A stretch of DNA of 61,255 nt from Alphaproteobacteria bacterium (lineage in GTDB: Bacteria; Pseudomonadota; Alphaproteobacteria; Thalassobaculales; Thalassobaculaceae): positions 1 through 61,255 of the forward strand of contig JABMNR010000159.1 in NCBI GenBank assembly GCA_013203465.1, read 5' to 3'. The notes below the pieces were generated by a model. The model was not told where the DNA came from. It ran no database searches and was given only the letters and a program-made list of their open reading frames with translations. How positions within the stretch are numbered: the first letter of the stretch is position 1; every line of letters begins with the position of its first letter. Shown in pieces: positions 8,766 to 18,163 of the stretch. The position numbers and the translations under genes were made by a program.

Positions 8766-9944
8766 CTATTGGTCGTCGATCCAGGCGCCGAGGCGGCGGC
8801 GTTCTTCGTCGGTCATCCCGGTCTCGTTGCCGAGCGGCATGGCGCGGGTCAGCACGGAGAACTGCGCCACCTGTTTTGAATGGCGCCGCAATTGGTCGAT
8901 GTTCTCGAGCACCATGTTCTTCGGTGGCGCCTCGAAAGCGTCGTTCTTCGGCTTCGTCGCATGGCAGGCGATGCAGTGTTTTTGCACGATCGTCATGACC
9001 TGAACGTCCGACACGTCAAGATCCGAGGTATCGCGCTGTTGTGGCGAGGTCATCCAGATGGCCGCGAAGAGCGCCACCAGAATGACCGGCAGGGTCCAGC
9101 GGTAGCCGGAAAACGGCTCACCCACCTCGTGGCTGACCAGGGCATGACGCATACAGGCGCCGGCGATGATGATGAAAGCAACGATCAGCCAGGCCTGGGG
9201 GTGCGCCGACAGCATCGGGTAGTGGCCGCCGACCATGGTCACCAGGACCGGCAGGGTCAGATAGGTGTTGTGGGTTGAGCGCTGCTTGCCGATTTCGCCG
9301 TATTTCGGATCGGGCGGTTGCCCGGCCAACAGCGCCTCGGTGATCTTGCGCTGGTTCGGAATGATCACGGCGAACACATTGGCTGCCATGATCGTACCGA
9401 TGAAGGCGCCGACATGGATCAGCGCGGACCGGCCGGAGAAGACCTGGGTGTAGAAATAGGTCGCCGCCAGGATCCAGATGAAACCGATCACCACCAGCAG
9501 TGTCGTGCGTTCACCGATCAGTGACCGGCAGATCCCGTCATAAACGAACCAGCCGACCGCCAAGCTCGCGACCGAGATCGCGACCGCCTGCCAGGCTTCC
9601 AGCCGCATGACCATCGGATCGATCATCCAGGCGTCCGCGTCGAGGTAAAATTGTACGACCAGGAGCAGGAAGCCGGTCAGCCAAGTGAGATAGGCCTCCC
9701 ACTTGAACCATATCAGGTCGTCGGGCAGTTCCTTCGGTGCGACCGTGAACTTCTCGACATGATAGAAACCGCCGCCGTGAACCTCCCACGCGCTGCCCAT
9801 CACGCCGTCCTTCATCTTCTCGCGCCGCTTCAGCGACAGGTCGAGAGCGATGAAATAGAACGACGTGCCGATCCAGCCGATGCCGGCGATCATATGTCCC
9901 CAGCGGATCAGGAGATTGAGCCAGTCGGCAAGGAACGCGCTCAT
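8766..9944 (-). CDS. puuD: Urate hydroxylase PuuD (membrane, cytochrome c)
   Basis: A 392-residue membrane protein with about eight hydrophobic helices followed by a C-terminal cytochrome c domain with haem motif CIACH (C324, C327, H328). PuuD-type enzymes oxidise urate to 5-hydroxyisourate and pass electrons to the respiratory chain, replacing soluble uricase. The N-terminus RWGHMIAGIGWIGTSFYF is characteristic. It sits between the importer genes and uraD, so the urate-to-allantoin route in this window is complete: PuuD, UraH, UraD. Confidence 0.9.
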   Translation of the reverse strand: MSAFLADWLNLLIRWGHMIAGIGWIGTSFYFIALDLSLKRREKMKDGVMGSAWEVHGGGFYHVEKFTVAPKELPDDLIWFKWEAYLTWLTGFLLLVVQFYLDADAWMIDPMVMRLEAWQAVAISVASLAVGWFVYDGICRSLIGERTTLLVVIGFIWILAATYFYTQVFSGRSALIHVGAFIGTIMAANVFAVIIPNQRKITEALLAGQPPDPKYGEIGKQRSTHNTYLTLPVLVTMVGGHYPMLSAHPQAWLIVAFIIIAGACMRHALVSHEVGEPFSGYRWTLPVILVALFAAIWMTSPQQRDTSDLDVSDVQVMTIVQKHCIACHATKPKNDAFEAPPKNMVLENIDQLRRHSKQVAQFSVLTRAMPLGNETGMTDEERRRLGAWIDDQ

Positions 9945-9973
9945 TTAAGGACTCTCCATATGCCCGTGCCAGC

Positions 9974-10012
9974 CGGCGCGCGGACCCGGTGTGTCGTGGG
10001 GTCCGCGCGCCG
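9974..10012 (-). terminator. Strong hairpin between the binding-protein gene and puuD
   Basis: A perfect 14-bp inverted repeat (arms at 9974-9987 and 9999-10012, loop of 11) lies downstream of the BMP binding-protein gene and upstream of puuD, both on the minus strand. It lacks a U-tract, so it may be a partial terminator or an mRNA-stabilising structure that separates importer from enzyme expression. Confidence 0.55.
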
Positions 10013-10036
10013 ATAAACTGTGTCGTCGTCGGAGCG

Positions 10037-11107
10037 CTACTGCGGCAGCTTTCCATCAACACCCTTAACGTAGAAGTTCATGCTGGCGAGTGTGCCATCA
10101 TCAACGACTTTGCCAGCCGCCAGGAACTCGGTTCCATCCTGTTTTTGCAGCGGGCCCGTGAAGGGATGCAACGCACCTGACCTGATCTTGGCTTCCGTCT
10201 CCTTCGCGGCCTTGACGATATCGTCGGCGACATTGGCGTAAGGGGCCATTTCCACGGTGCCGGCGGACAGCCCGCCCCATGTGTCCTCTGATTTCCAGGT
10301 TCCGTTCAGGACCTCCTTGGTGCGTGCGACGTAGTATGGCGCCCAATTGTCGACGATCGACGTCAGCTGCGCTTTCGGAGCGAACTTGATCATATCGGAG
10401 GCCTGACCGAATCCGTGGACGCCCTTTTCGCCCGCGATCTGCAAGGGTGCGGTCGAGTCCGTGTGCTGAGTGATGATGTCGGCGCCCTGGCCGATCAACA
10501 CCTTGGCCGCGTCCGCTTCCTTACCCGGGTCGAACCACGAGTTCACCCAGACCACCTTCAGTTTGAAGTCGGGGTTGACCGTCTGTGCACCCAGGATGAA
10601 GGCGTTGATGCCCATCACCACTTCCGGAATTGGGAAGGACGCGATGTAACCGGCGACACCCGACTTCGAGACCTTGGCCGCGGCCTGGCCGATGATGTAG
10701 CGGCCCTCATAGAAGCGCGCATTATAGGTCGCGACGTTCTTCGAGCGCTTGAAGCCGGTCGCGTGCTCGAACTTCACATTCGGGAAGCGTTCGGCGACCT
10801 TGAGCGTCGGGTTCATGAAACCGAATGAGGTGGTGAAGATGAGCCCAGCACCTTGGCGCGCGAGCCGCTCGATGGCGCGTTCCGCATCCGGGCCCTCGGA
10901 CACCTTCTCCACATAGACGGTCTCGACCTTGTCGCCGAGCTCTTTCTCAATCGCAAGCCGGCCCTGGTCATGCTGGTAGGACCAGCCGTGGTCGCCGATA
11001 GGGCCGACATAGATGAAGCCGACCTTCAACTTTTCGGCGGCGTGCGGAACACCGATGGCGAGAACCATCGCCAGGGCGACGGCGGTCAAACCAATAAGTC
11101 TTTTCAT
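10037..11107 (-). CDS. BMP-family ABC transporter substrate-binding protein (purine/nucleoside type)
   Basis: A 356-residue periplasmic binding protein of the basic-membrane-protein (BMP/PnrA) family, which usually binds purine nucleosides or bases. The start is ATG 11107, with AGGAG upstream and a clear signal peptide (MKRLIGLTAVALAMVLAIG ending near HAA). No lipobox cysteine is seen, so it is soluble in the periplasm. The family-typical beginning of the mature part, VGFIYVGPIGDHGWS, is present. The longer frame from 11203 is an upstream extension without support. It follows the two permeases and the double ATPase of the same importer. Confidence 0.88.
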   Translation of the reverse strand: MKRLIGLTAVALAMVLAIGVPHAAEKLKVGFIYVGPIGDHGWSYQHDQGRLAIEKELGDKVETVYVEKVSEGPDAERAIERLARQGAGLIFTTSFGFMNPTLKVAERFPNVKFEHATGFKRSKNVATYNARFYEGRYIIGQAAAKVSKSGVAGYIASFPIPEVVMGINAFILGAQTVNPDFKLKVVWVNSWFDPGKEADAAKVLIGQGADIITQHTDSTAPLQIAGEKGVHGFGQASDMIKFAPKAQLTSIVDNWAPYYVARTKEVLNGTWKSEDTWGGLSAGTVEMAPYANVADDIVKAAKETEAKIRSGALHPFTGPLQKQDGTEFLAAGKVVDDGTLASMNFYVKGVDGKLPQ

Positions 11108-11203
11108 GTTTGCTCCTCTCTCTTCTCTCTTCAAACGTTGTCTTTGCGGTATTTGCTTGGATGCCTGCATCGTCGAGCACGAACGCTGGCGGCAATTTCT
11201 CAT

Positions 11204-12124
11204 CTACCTCTCCGGCGCGAACGGCTGGCCGATACAGGCCGGGGTGTTGATCCTGGTCAGGGTCTTGTTGCCGGAAATCATGACCAGCGCGACGATCGTC
11301 ACCAAATACGGCAGCGACGACAGCAACTGCGCCGGGATCGCGACGCCCATAGCCTGCACGTAGAGCCCCATGATCCAGACCGTGCCGAACAGATAGGCGC
11401 CGATCAAAACCCGCCGAGGCAACCAGCTGGAAAACACCACGAGCGCCAGCGCGATCCAGCCGCGGCCCGAGCTCATGTTTTCGATCCACTGCGGCGTATA
11501 GGCGAGCGACAGATAAGCCCCCGCCAGGCCGGAACACGCACCACCGAACGCGATGCAGGCATAACGCACCTTGACCACGTCGTAGCCCAATGCATGAGCC
11601 GAGTGATGATTGCCGCCGACCGCGTTGATGATCAGTCCGGTTCGGGTCCGGAACAGCACGTAGGTCACGATCGCGACCAGCGCGAAGGAGAAGTAGACCA
11701 GGATGTCCTGGCCGAACAGAATCGGCCCGATGAACGGAATGTCGGTCAGGAACGGGATGTCGATTGCGTTCAGTTTGATCCCCGGCAGACCGGTAAAGCT
11801 CTCGCCGATCAGTCCGGACAGGCCGAGACCCAACAAGGTCAGGGAGAGACCGGTCGCGACCTGGGAAGTCATCAGCGTCTGGGTCAGAAAGGCGAAGAGC
11901 AGGGACATGCCGACACCGCCCAACAGCCCGGCACCGACGCCGAGAAGCGGCGAGCCCGTGGTGTAGGCGATGGCGAACCCGCAGACCGCGCCCATGATCA
12001 TCATACCCTCGACGCCCAGGTTCAGAACCCCCGAACGCTCGGTGACGAGCTCGCCGATCGCCGCCAAGAGCAGGGGCGTCGAGGCGGTGATGATGGTCAG
12101 TATGACAGCTTCCAAGGCGCCCAT
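11204..12124 (-). CDS. ABC transporter permease (nucleoside/purine importer), second subunit
   Basis: A 306-residue, highly hydrophobic inner-membrane permease of the branched-chain/ribose/nucleoside importer class, with GVLNLGVEGMMIMGA near the N-terminus as in YufQ/NupQ proteins. It forms the heterodimeric channel with the product of the next upstream gene (10 bp gap). Position between permease 1 and the BMP binding protein matches the standard order for this importer type. Confidence 0.88.
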   Translation of the reverse strand: MGALEAVILTIITASTPLLLAAIGELVTERSGVLNLGVEGMMIMGAVCGFAIAYTTGSPLLGVGAGLLGGVGMSLLFAFLTQTLMTSQVATGLSLTLLGLGLSGLIGESFTGLPGIKLNAIDIPFLTDIPFIGPILFGQDILVYFSFALVAIVTYVLFRTRTGLIINAVGGNHHSAHALGYDVVKVRYACIAFGGACSGLAGAYLSLAYTPQWIENMSSGRGWIALALVVFSSWLPRRVLIGAYLFGTVWIMGLYVQAMGVAIPAQLLSSLPYLVTIVALVMISGNKTLTRINTPACIGQPFAPER

Positions 12125-12134
12125 CGTTCCCTCC

Positions 12135-13214
12135 TCAGACCTTTGCCGTCGCGGGCCGCCCGGAGACGATCTTGACGCGGTACAGGATCAACGTATCGCA
12201 GGCGAGAATGAAGAACAGCAGCATCCCCTGGAAGACTTGCGCGGTCTTGTCCGAAATTCCCAACTCCACCTGCGCCGCCTCGCCGCCGAGGTAGCTGATC
12301 GCCAACAGGATGCCGGCGAAGAGCACGCCGATCGGGTTCAGGCGGCCGAGGAAGGCGACGATGATCGCGGTAAAACCGTAACCGGGCGAAATATTCGGCT
12401 GCAATTCGCCGCTCGGGCCGGCGACTTCGCAGATGCCGGCCAATCCGGCCAACGCGCCCGACAGCAGGAATGAGAACCAGACCACGCGTTTCTGGTCGAA
12501 ACCGGCGAACGCGCCGGCGCGCGGCGAATTGCCGATCACGCGGATTTCGAATCCGCGCAGCGAACGCCCCATCATAATCGCCAATGCGATCACCGCGATG
12601 ACGGCGAAGATGGCGCCTATATGAACCCTGCCCTCGCCAAGCAAAGGCAGCAGCTGCCAGCCTTCGAACGGGACCGATTGCGGAAAATTGTAGCCCTTGG
12701 GATCGCGCCATGGCCCGCGCACCAGCCAATCGAGCAGAAGCTGCGCCACATAGACCAGCATCAGGCTGGTCAGGATCTCGTTGGCACCGAAGCGGTTCTT
12801 CAGGGCGGCGGGAATGGCCGCGAACAAAGCCCCGCCGACACCACCGAGCACCAGCATCAGAACAAGCGTCAGGGGCGATTGCCAGGTGGTGAAATAGACC
12901 GGGATCGCCGAGCCGAACAGCGCACCGATCGTCAGCTGCCCCTCGGCACCGATGTTCCAGACATTGGCGGAATAGCAGATCGCCAGACCGGCGCCGATCA
13001 GGACCAGGGGCGCCGCCTTGACGATCAGTTCCTCGATCGACCAAAGGGAGGTCACCGGTTCGACGAAATAGACGTGGAGCGCCTTGAAGGGATCGAGGCC
13101 GAGGCTGGCGAATATGATCCCACCGATCACAACGGTGATCGCGATCGCCAGCAACGGCGACAACAAGGCCATCGCCCGAGACTGTTCGCTGCGTTTTTCC
13201 AGGATGAGCTTCAT
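12135..13214 (-). CDS. ABC transporter permease (nucleoside/purine importer), first subunit
   Basis: A 359-residue inner-membrane permease of the YufP/NupP class. It has about nine hydrophobic segments, the motif NVWNIGAEGQLTIGA, and a C-terminal GYGFTAIIVAFLGRLNPIG typical of the family. It overlaps the ATPase gene by four bases and is followed 10 bp later by the second permease, so the three are co-expressed. The inferred substrate is a purine or purine nucleoside, from gene context. Confidence 0.88.
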   Translation of the reverse strand: MKLILEKRSEQSRAMALLSPLLAIAITVVIGGIIFASLGLDPFKALHVYFVEPVTSLWSIEELIVKAAPLVLIGAGLAICYSANVWNIGAEGQLTIGALFGSAIPVYFTTWQSPLTLVLMLVLGGVGGALFAAIPAALKNRFGANEILTSLMLVYVAQLLLDWLVRGPWRDPKGYNFPQSVPFEGWQLLPLLGEGRVHIGAIFAVIAVIALAIMMGRSLRGFEIRVIGNSPRAGAFAGFDQKRVVWFSFLLSGALAGLAGICEVAGPSGELQPNISPGYGFTAIIVAFLGRLNPIGVLFAGILLAISYLGGEAAQVELGISDKTAQVFQGMLLFFILACDTLILYRVKIVSGRPATAKV

Positions 13215-14794
13215 GCCGTCGTTGCCGTTTCGCCGACCTGATTGGCCTTTTCGTGCGCGCCCGCCATCAGCAATCCGATCCGCTCCAGGCTCATATCCTC
13301 CGCCGGGTCGGCTTCCGACAGCTCGCCCCGGGATATCACCGCGATGCGGTCGGCGATTTCGAAAATCTCATCCAGATCCTGACTGATCACCAGGACGGCG
13401 GACCCGCCGCGCACCAGATCGATCAGAGCTTGGCGGATGATCGCGGCGGCACCCGCGTCGACACCCCAGGTCGGCTGATTGACCACCAGGATCTTGGGTT
13501 GGAGAACGACTTCCCGGCCAACGACGAACTTCTGCAAGTTACCGCCGGACAGCGCGCGCGCCTCGGGATCGGGCGTGCCTTTGCGCACATCGAACATCTC
13601 GGTGATCTTGGCGTTGACGGCATGAGCCGCCAGCCGGTTGATCAAGCCGTTGCGCACCACGCCTTCACCGATCGCGTGATGTGTCAGCACCACGTTTTCC
13701 GACAAGGTGAAATTCGGCACCGCGCCGTGGCCGATGCGCTCCTCGGGAACGAAGGCGGCATTGCGCCGGCGACGCATGGTGATGTTTTCCCCGCCGCAAG
13801 CCTCGCCGGAAAGCCTCACCGCGCTTACGTCCGCCGTAACGCTCTCGCCCGAGATCGCGGCGAACAACTCACCCTGGCCGTTGCCCGCGACCCCAGCTAC
13901 CGCGACGATCTCGCCGGCACGAACGGTGAGGTTGATATTTTTCAGCGACATGCCGAACGGATCGTCCGTCGCCATGGAAAAATTAACGAGTTCCAACAAC
14001 GGCTCGCCCGGTGCCCTGCCCTTGGCCGTCTTGACCGCCGCCACCTCGCTTCCCACCATCAGATTGGCCAATGACGCGGCGGTTTCCTGTTGCGGGTCGA
14101 CCCGCGCCACAAGCTTTCCGTGGCGTAGAATTGTCGCGTCGTGACAGATCCGCTTCACCTCTTCCAGCCGGTGGGAAATATAGAGGACCCCACAACCTTC
14201 GCGGGCCAGACGTCCAAGCGTGACGAACAACTGGTCGGCCTCCTGCGGGGTCAGGACGGCGGTCGGCTCGTCCATGATCAGCAAGCGCGGCTCCTGCAGC
14301 AGGCAACGCACGATCTCGATGCGTTGACGCTCGCCAACCGACAGATCGGCGACCAGGGCGTCGGGTCGAAGCGGCAGACCGTAATCCGCCGACACCGTCT
14401 GGATCCGCGCGGCCAAATCGGCCATGTCCAGTCCCGGCGGCAGGGCGAGCGCGATATTCTCCGTCACCGTCAGCGCATCGAACAACGAGAAGTGCTGAAA
14501 CACCATGCCGATGCCCAGATCCCGCGCCGCCGCCGGATTGGCGACCGTCACCGGCTCGCCCTTCCAGTAGAGCTCACCCGAGGTTGGCTGCAGGGAGCCG
14601 TAGATGATCTTCACCAGGGTCGACTTGCCGGCTCCGTTCTCCCCCAACAGAGCGTGGATTTCGCCAGGCTTCAGCTTCAGCGTGACGTCGTCATTGGCCC
14701 GCAGCTCGCCGAAAATCTTGACGATATGTCGCGCCTCCAGAAGGGTACCGGCGGCGTTTTCGGACCCGGCCGGGCTCAATGCGCTCTCGTTCAC
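13211..14794 (-). CDS. ABC transporter ATPase, two nucleotide-binding domains (nucleoside/purine importer)
   Basis: A 527-residue tandem ATPase like RbsA/YufO. Domain 1 has Walker A LLGENGAGKSTLVK, signature LSVGERQRIE and Walker B LLIMDEP. Domain 2 has a degenerate Walker A (GVAGNGQGELFAA), signature LSGGNLQKFV, and NQPTWGVD where Walker B lies. Degeneracy of the second site is normal in this family. It overlaps xdhC by four bases upstream and the permease gene by four downstream, tying importer and xanthine dehydrogenase into one transcription unit. Confidence 0.9.
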   Translation of the reverse strand: MNESALSPAGSENAAGTLLEARHIVKIFGELRANDDVTLKLKPGEIHALLGENGAGKSTLVKIIYGSLQPTSGELYWKGEPVTVANPAAARDLGIGMVFQHFSLFDALTVTENIALALPPGLDMADLAARIQTVSADYGLPLRPDALVADLSVGERQRIEIVRCLLQEPRLLIMDEPTAVLTPQEADQLFVTLGRLAREGCGVLYISHRLEEVKRICHDATILRHGKLVARVDPQQETAASLANLMVGSEVAAVKTAKGRAPGEPLLELVNFSMATDDPFGMSLKNINLTVRAGEIVAVAGVAGNGQGELFAAISGESVTADVSAVRLSGEACGGENITMRRRRNAAFVPEERIGHGAVPNFTLSENVVLTHHAIGEGVVRNGLINRLAAHAVNAKITEMFDVRKGTPDPEARALSGGNLQKFVVGREVVLQPKILVVNQPTWGVDAGAAAIIRQALIDLVRGGSAVLVISQDLDEIFEIADRIAVISRGELSEADPAEDMSLERIGLLMAGAHEKANQVGETATTA

Positions 14795-15825
14795 TTGCTG
14801 GCCATCCCCCTGCCCGGCATCCCCTGCGCGACAATCCTGGGCGCTTTAGTTTTTTGATTTTTTCCGAACGTCAGAGCATCCATCCGAACCAACAAATCCG
14901 CAACCACCGACGCGGCGATGGCCGCCGGTTGCTTGGATTTGACGCCCTCGATACCGATCGGGCAGACCAGCTTATCGATATCTGTCTGCTCGACCCCCGC
15001 CTGCCGCAAGCGGTTCCGGAACCGGGTCCGTTTCGTCACGGAACCGATCAGGCCGACATAGGCAAAGCGTCTGGCCGACAGCGCCGCATGGACGACGTCG
15101 TAGTCCAGGGCGTGACTGTGCGTCATCACCAGCACGAACGCACCCTCCGGCAGCATCGGCAACTCCGCCGCCGGATCTCGGCTCCTGATCATCCGCACGT
15201 CACCGGGCATGGCGGGCGGGAAAGCACCATCGCGCGGATCGATCCACGCGGTGCTGAAATCGAGTGGCGCCAAGGCCAGAACCAGTGCCCGCCCGACATG
15301 GCCGGCGCCGAACAGCGCGAGCGGTTGCCTTCGGCGGCCAAACCGTTCGCGGAGACGCGAACCGTCGATCAATTCGGTATCGAAGTAACTGGATTCAGCG
15401 CCGTCGACGATCGTGCGTGTCACGTACTTGTCTTCGATCCGGCCCTCGGTGGTGAACGGACCCGCTGCCTCGGCCTTCGCCAACGCTTCAACCTCGCTCA
15501 GACGAGCCGGCTCGAACACTTCAAGCAGCAGGCGGACCATGCCGCCGCAGCACTGGCCGAGATCGGGCCCGAGCGCCTGTTGGATAATGCGCGGAGACGG
15601 AGCGCTTCGGTGCGTGACCGCGCCCGCGATCGCGGCCTGCGCGCCGGCGATGGCCCGCCACTCCAGGGCCCCGCCGCCGATCGTGCCGGTAAAGCCACCG
15701 TCGCACAGAACCACCATGCGGGCGCCCGCCTCGCGCGGGGCCGAGCCCTTGGCGTCCGCCACGCTTACAAGGGCGCAATACTCGTCGCGCGCGAGGGCTT
15801 TGTGGATCGTGAACCAAACGGGCAT
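14791..15825 (-). CDS. xdhC: Xanthine dehydrogenase accessory protein XdhC
   Basis: A 344-residue member of the XdhC/CoxI family, which receives the molybdenum cofactor, supports its sulfuration and delivers it to XdhB. Visible are GFTGTIGGGALEW in the N-terminal domain, a QCCGG motif, and the Rossmann motif ALFGAGHVGRALV in the C-terminal domain. I start at ATG 15825 because the frame extending to 16122 is low-complexity arginine-rich sequence inside xdhB. It begins four bases after the xdhB stop. Confidence 0.9.
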   Translation of the reverse strand: MPVWFTIHKALARDEYCALVSVADAKGSAPREAGARMVVLCDGGFTGTIGGGALEWRAIAGAQAAIAGAVTHRSAPSPRIIQQALGPDLGQCCGGMVRLLLEVFEPARLSEVEALAKAEAAGPFTTEGRIEDKYVTRTIVDGAESSYFDTELIDGSRLRERFGRRRQPLALFGAGHVGRALVLALAPLDFSTAWIDPRDGAFPPAMPGDVRMIRSRDPAAELPMLPEGAFVLVMTHSHALDYDVVHAALSARRFAYVGLIGSVTKRTRFRNRLRQAGVEQTDIDKLVCPIGIEGVKSKQPAAIAASVVADLLVRMDALTFGKNQKTKAPRIVAQGMPGRGMASK

Positions 15826-15829
15826 CGGG

Positions 15830-18163
15830 CTACGCTTCCCGCATGGATCGCACGGCGCGGGCGATCGCTTCCGGGGTCGCCGGCGCGTCGAGTTTGGGCA
15901 CTCGGCCCGGCCGCAGGCTCGCCACCGCGTCGGTGATCGCCGAGAATACGGAGATCGCCAGCATGATGGGCGGCTCGCCGACCGCCTTGGAGCGATAGAT
16001 CGTCGGCTCGCGATTGCCCTTGGAGTCCCAGAGCGTGACCCGGAAATCTTCCGGCACGTCGCTCGCGGTCGGGATCTTGTAGGTCGAGGGCGCGTGAGTA
16101 GCGAGGCGGCCGGACGCGTCATAGACCAGATCTTCGGTCGTCAGCCACCCCATGCCCTGAACGAAGCCACCCTCGATCTGGCCGATATCGATCGCCGGGT
16201 TGAGGGACTTGCCGACATCGTGCAACACATCCACCCGGTCGACCCGCATCTCGCCGGTCAGGGTATCGATGGTGACCTCCGAACAGGCGGCGCCATAGGC
16301 GAAATAGAGGAACGGTTGCCCGCTCGTCGTTTCCCGGTCCCAGGTGATCTTGGGCGTGGCGAAATACCCGGTCGAGGAGAGCGAAACCCGCTCGAGGAAA
16401 CAGGTCCTGGCCAGTTCGGCGAACGGAATTTCCCGCTCGCCCACCCGGACCATGTTGCCGGCGAAACCGACGTCGGACGTGGTGGCCTGATGCAGCCGGG
16501 CGGCCACCTCCGCCATCCGGTTCCGGATGATCTCGGCGGCGCGCTTGGCCGCCATGCCGTTCAAATCCGAGCCGGACGATGCCGCGGTCGGCGTGGTGTT
16601 CGGCACCTTGTCGGTTGTGGTCGCGGTGATCTTCACCCGATCGAAATCGATCCCGAATTCCTCGGCCACGACTTGCGCCACCTTGGTGTGGAGGCCCTGG
16701 CCCATTTCGGTGCCGCCGTGGTTCACCTGCACCGAGCCGTCGGTATAGACATGCACCAAGGCGCCGGCCTGGTTCAGGTGTTTGAGGGTGAAGGCGATAC
16801 CGAATTTGACCGGCGTCAGGGCGAGGCCCTTCTTCAGGAAACGGTTCTGGCGGTTGAACGCCTTGACCGCCTTGCGCCGCTGTCTGTAGTCGCTGGTCTT
16901 CTCCAGCTCGCGGATCAGCCGGGGCGCGATGTTGTCCGCCACCTTCATGCCGAACGGCGTCACGTCGCGGCCACGGCCATAGAAATTGCGCTTGCGCACA
17001 TCCAGCGGATCGATACCGAGCCGAATGGCGATCTCGTCCATCATCCGCTCGGCGAACACCATGCCCTGGGGACCGCCGAACCCACGAAAGGCGGTGTTCG
17101 AGACCGTATCGGTCTTCACCCGGCGAGAGTGGATGCGCACGTTCGGATAGTAGTAGGCGTTGTCGGTATGGAACATCGTGCGGTCGCAAACGCCGAGCGA
17201 CAGATCCGCGGAATAGCCGCACCGCATGTTGAATTCCACGACGACGGCCGCGAGCCGGCCCTTGTCGTCGTGGGCGTAGGTATAGTCGACGCGGACGTCG
17301 TGGCGCTTGCCGGTCATGATCATGTCGTCGTCGCGGTCGAGCCGTAGTTTGGCGGCGCGCCCGGTGACGCTGGCCGCCAGAGCCGCGATACAGCCCCATT
17401 GCGAAGCCTGGCTTTCCTTGCCGCCGAAACCGCCTCCCATCCGCCGGCATTCACAGACGATCTCGGCTTCCGGCTTGCCCAGCATGTTGGCCACCAGATG
17501 CTGGACCTCCGAGGGGTGCTGGGTCGAGGAATAGACATGGATCTCGCCACCCTCGCCCGGCAGGGCCATGGCGACCTGACCCTCCAGATAAAAATGCTCC
17601 TGGCCGCCGACCCGGAGCGAGCCAGAGACGACATTCGCCGCGCCGTCCTTGGCCCGCGCCGGGTCGCCGCGCAGAAACTGGTAGTCGGGCAGAACCGTTT
17701 CACCTGACGCGAGCCCGTCCTCGACCGTCACCGCCGGGGTTTCCGCCTCCACGTCGATCTTCGCCAATCGAGCGGCCTTGCGCGCCTGCTCGCGGGTTCG
17801 CGCGGCGACGGCGAAAACCACCTGGCCGTGAAACTCGACCCGGCCGTCGGCGAAAATGGGATCGCCGCCAAAGGACGGGCTGCAATCGTTCTTGCCCGGA
17901 ATGTCGGTCGAGGTCAGCACCGCGACGACGCCGGGCGCCGCGCGCACGGCATCAAGGTCGAGCCGGGTGATCCTGCCCTTGGCGGCACCCGTGGCATAAC
18001 CCGGCGCGACATGCACGAGGTTCGCCGCTTCTGGCATATCGTCGATGTATTGCGCGGAACCCCGGATTTGCCCGGCGGCACTGTCATGGGCGATGGCACT
18101 GCCGACGGAAACACCGTCGTCGGCAGGCGGTATCTGGGTGCGTCGACGCGCGCTATGCCACAT
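15830..18163 (-). CDS. xdhB: Xanthine dehydrogenase molybdopterin-binding subunit
   Basis: A 777-residue large subunit that hydroxylates hypoxanthine/xanthine to urate at a Mo centre. Motifs in order: MGGGFGGKESQ, AFRGFGGPQG, GQGLHTKVAQ, and the catalytic-glutamate region KAVGEPPIMLA near the C-terminus. The start is ATG 18163, which overlaps the xdhA 3' end by 11 bases and gives the normal family length. The frame open to 18679 is the shadow of xdhA. Upstream xdhA and downstream xdhC complete the enzyme. Confidence 0.93.
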   Translation of the reverse strand: MWHSARRRTQIPPADDGVSVGSAIAHDSAAGQIRGSAQYIDDMPEAANLVHVAPGYATGAAKGRITRLDLDAVRAAPGVVAVLTSTDIPGKNDCSPSFGGDPIFADGRVEFHGQVVFAVAARTREQARKAARLAKIDVEAETPAVTVEDGLASGETVLPDYQFLRGDPARAKDGAANVVSGSLRVGGQEHFYLEGQVAMALPGEGGEIHVYSSTQHPSEVQHLVANMLGKPEAEIVCECRRMGGGFGGKESQASQWGCIAALAASVTGRAAKLRLDRDDDMIMTGKRHDVRVDYTYAHDDKGRLAAVVVEFNMRCGYSADLSLGVCDRTMFHTDNAYYYPNVRIHSRRVKTDTVSNTAFRGFGGPQGMVFAERMMDEIAIRLGIDPLDVRKRNFYGRGRDVTPFGMKVADNIAPRLIRELEKTSDYRQRRKAVKAFNRQNRFLKKGLALTPVKFGIAFTLKHLNQAGALVHVYTDGSVQVNHGGTEMGQGLHTKVAQVVAEEFGIDFDRVKITATTTDKVPNTTPTAASSGSDLNGMAAKRAAEIIRNRMAEVAARLHQATTSDVGFAGNMVRVGEREIPFAELARTCFLERVSLSSTGYFATPKITWDRETTSGQPFLYFAYGAACSEVTIDTLTGEMRVDRVDVLHDVGKSLNPAIDIGQIEGGFVQGMGWLTTEDLVYDASGRLATHAPSTYKIPTASDVPEDFRVTLWDSKGNREPTIYRSKAVGEPPIMLAISVFSAITDAVASLRPGRVPKLDAPATPEAIARAVRSMREA

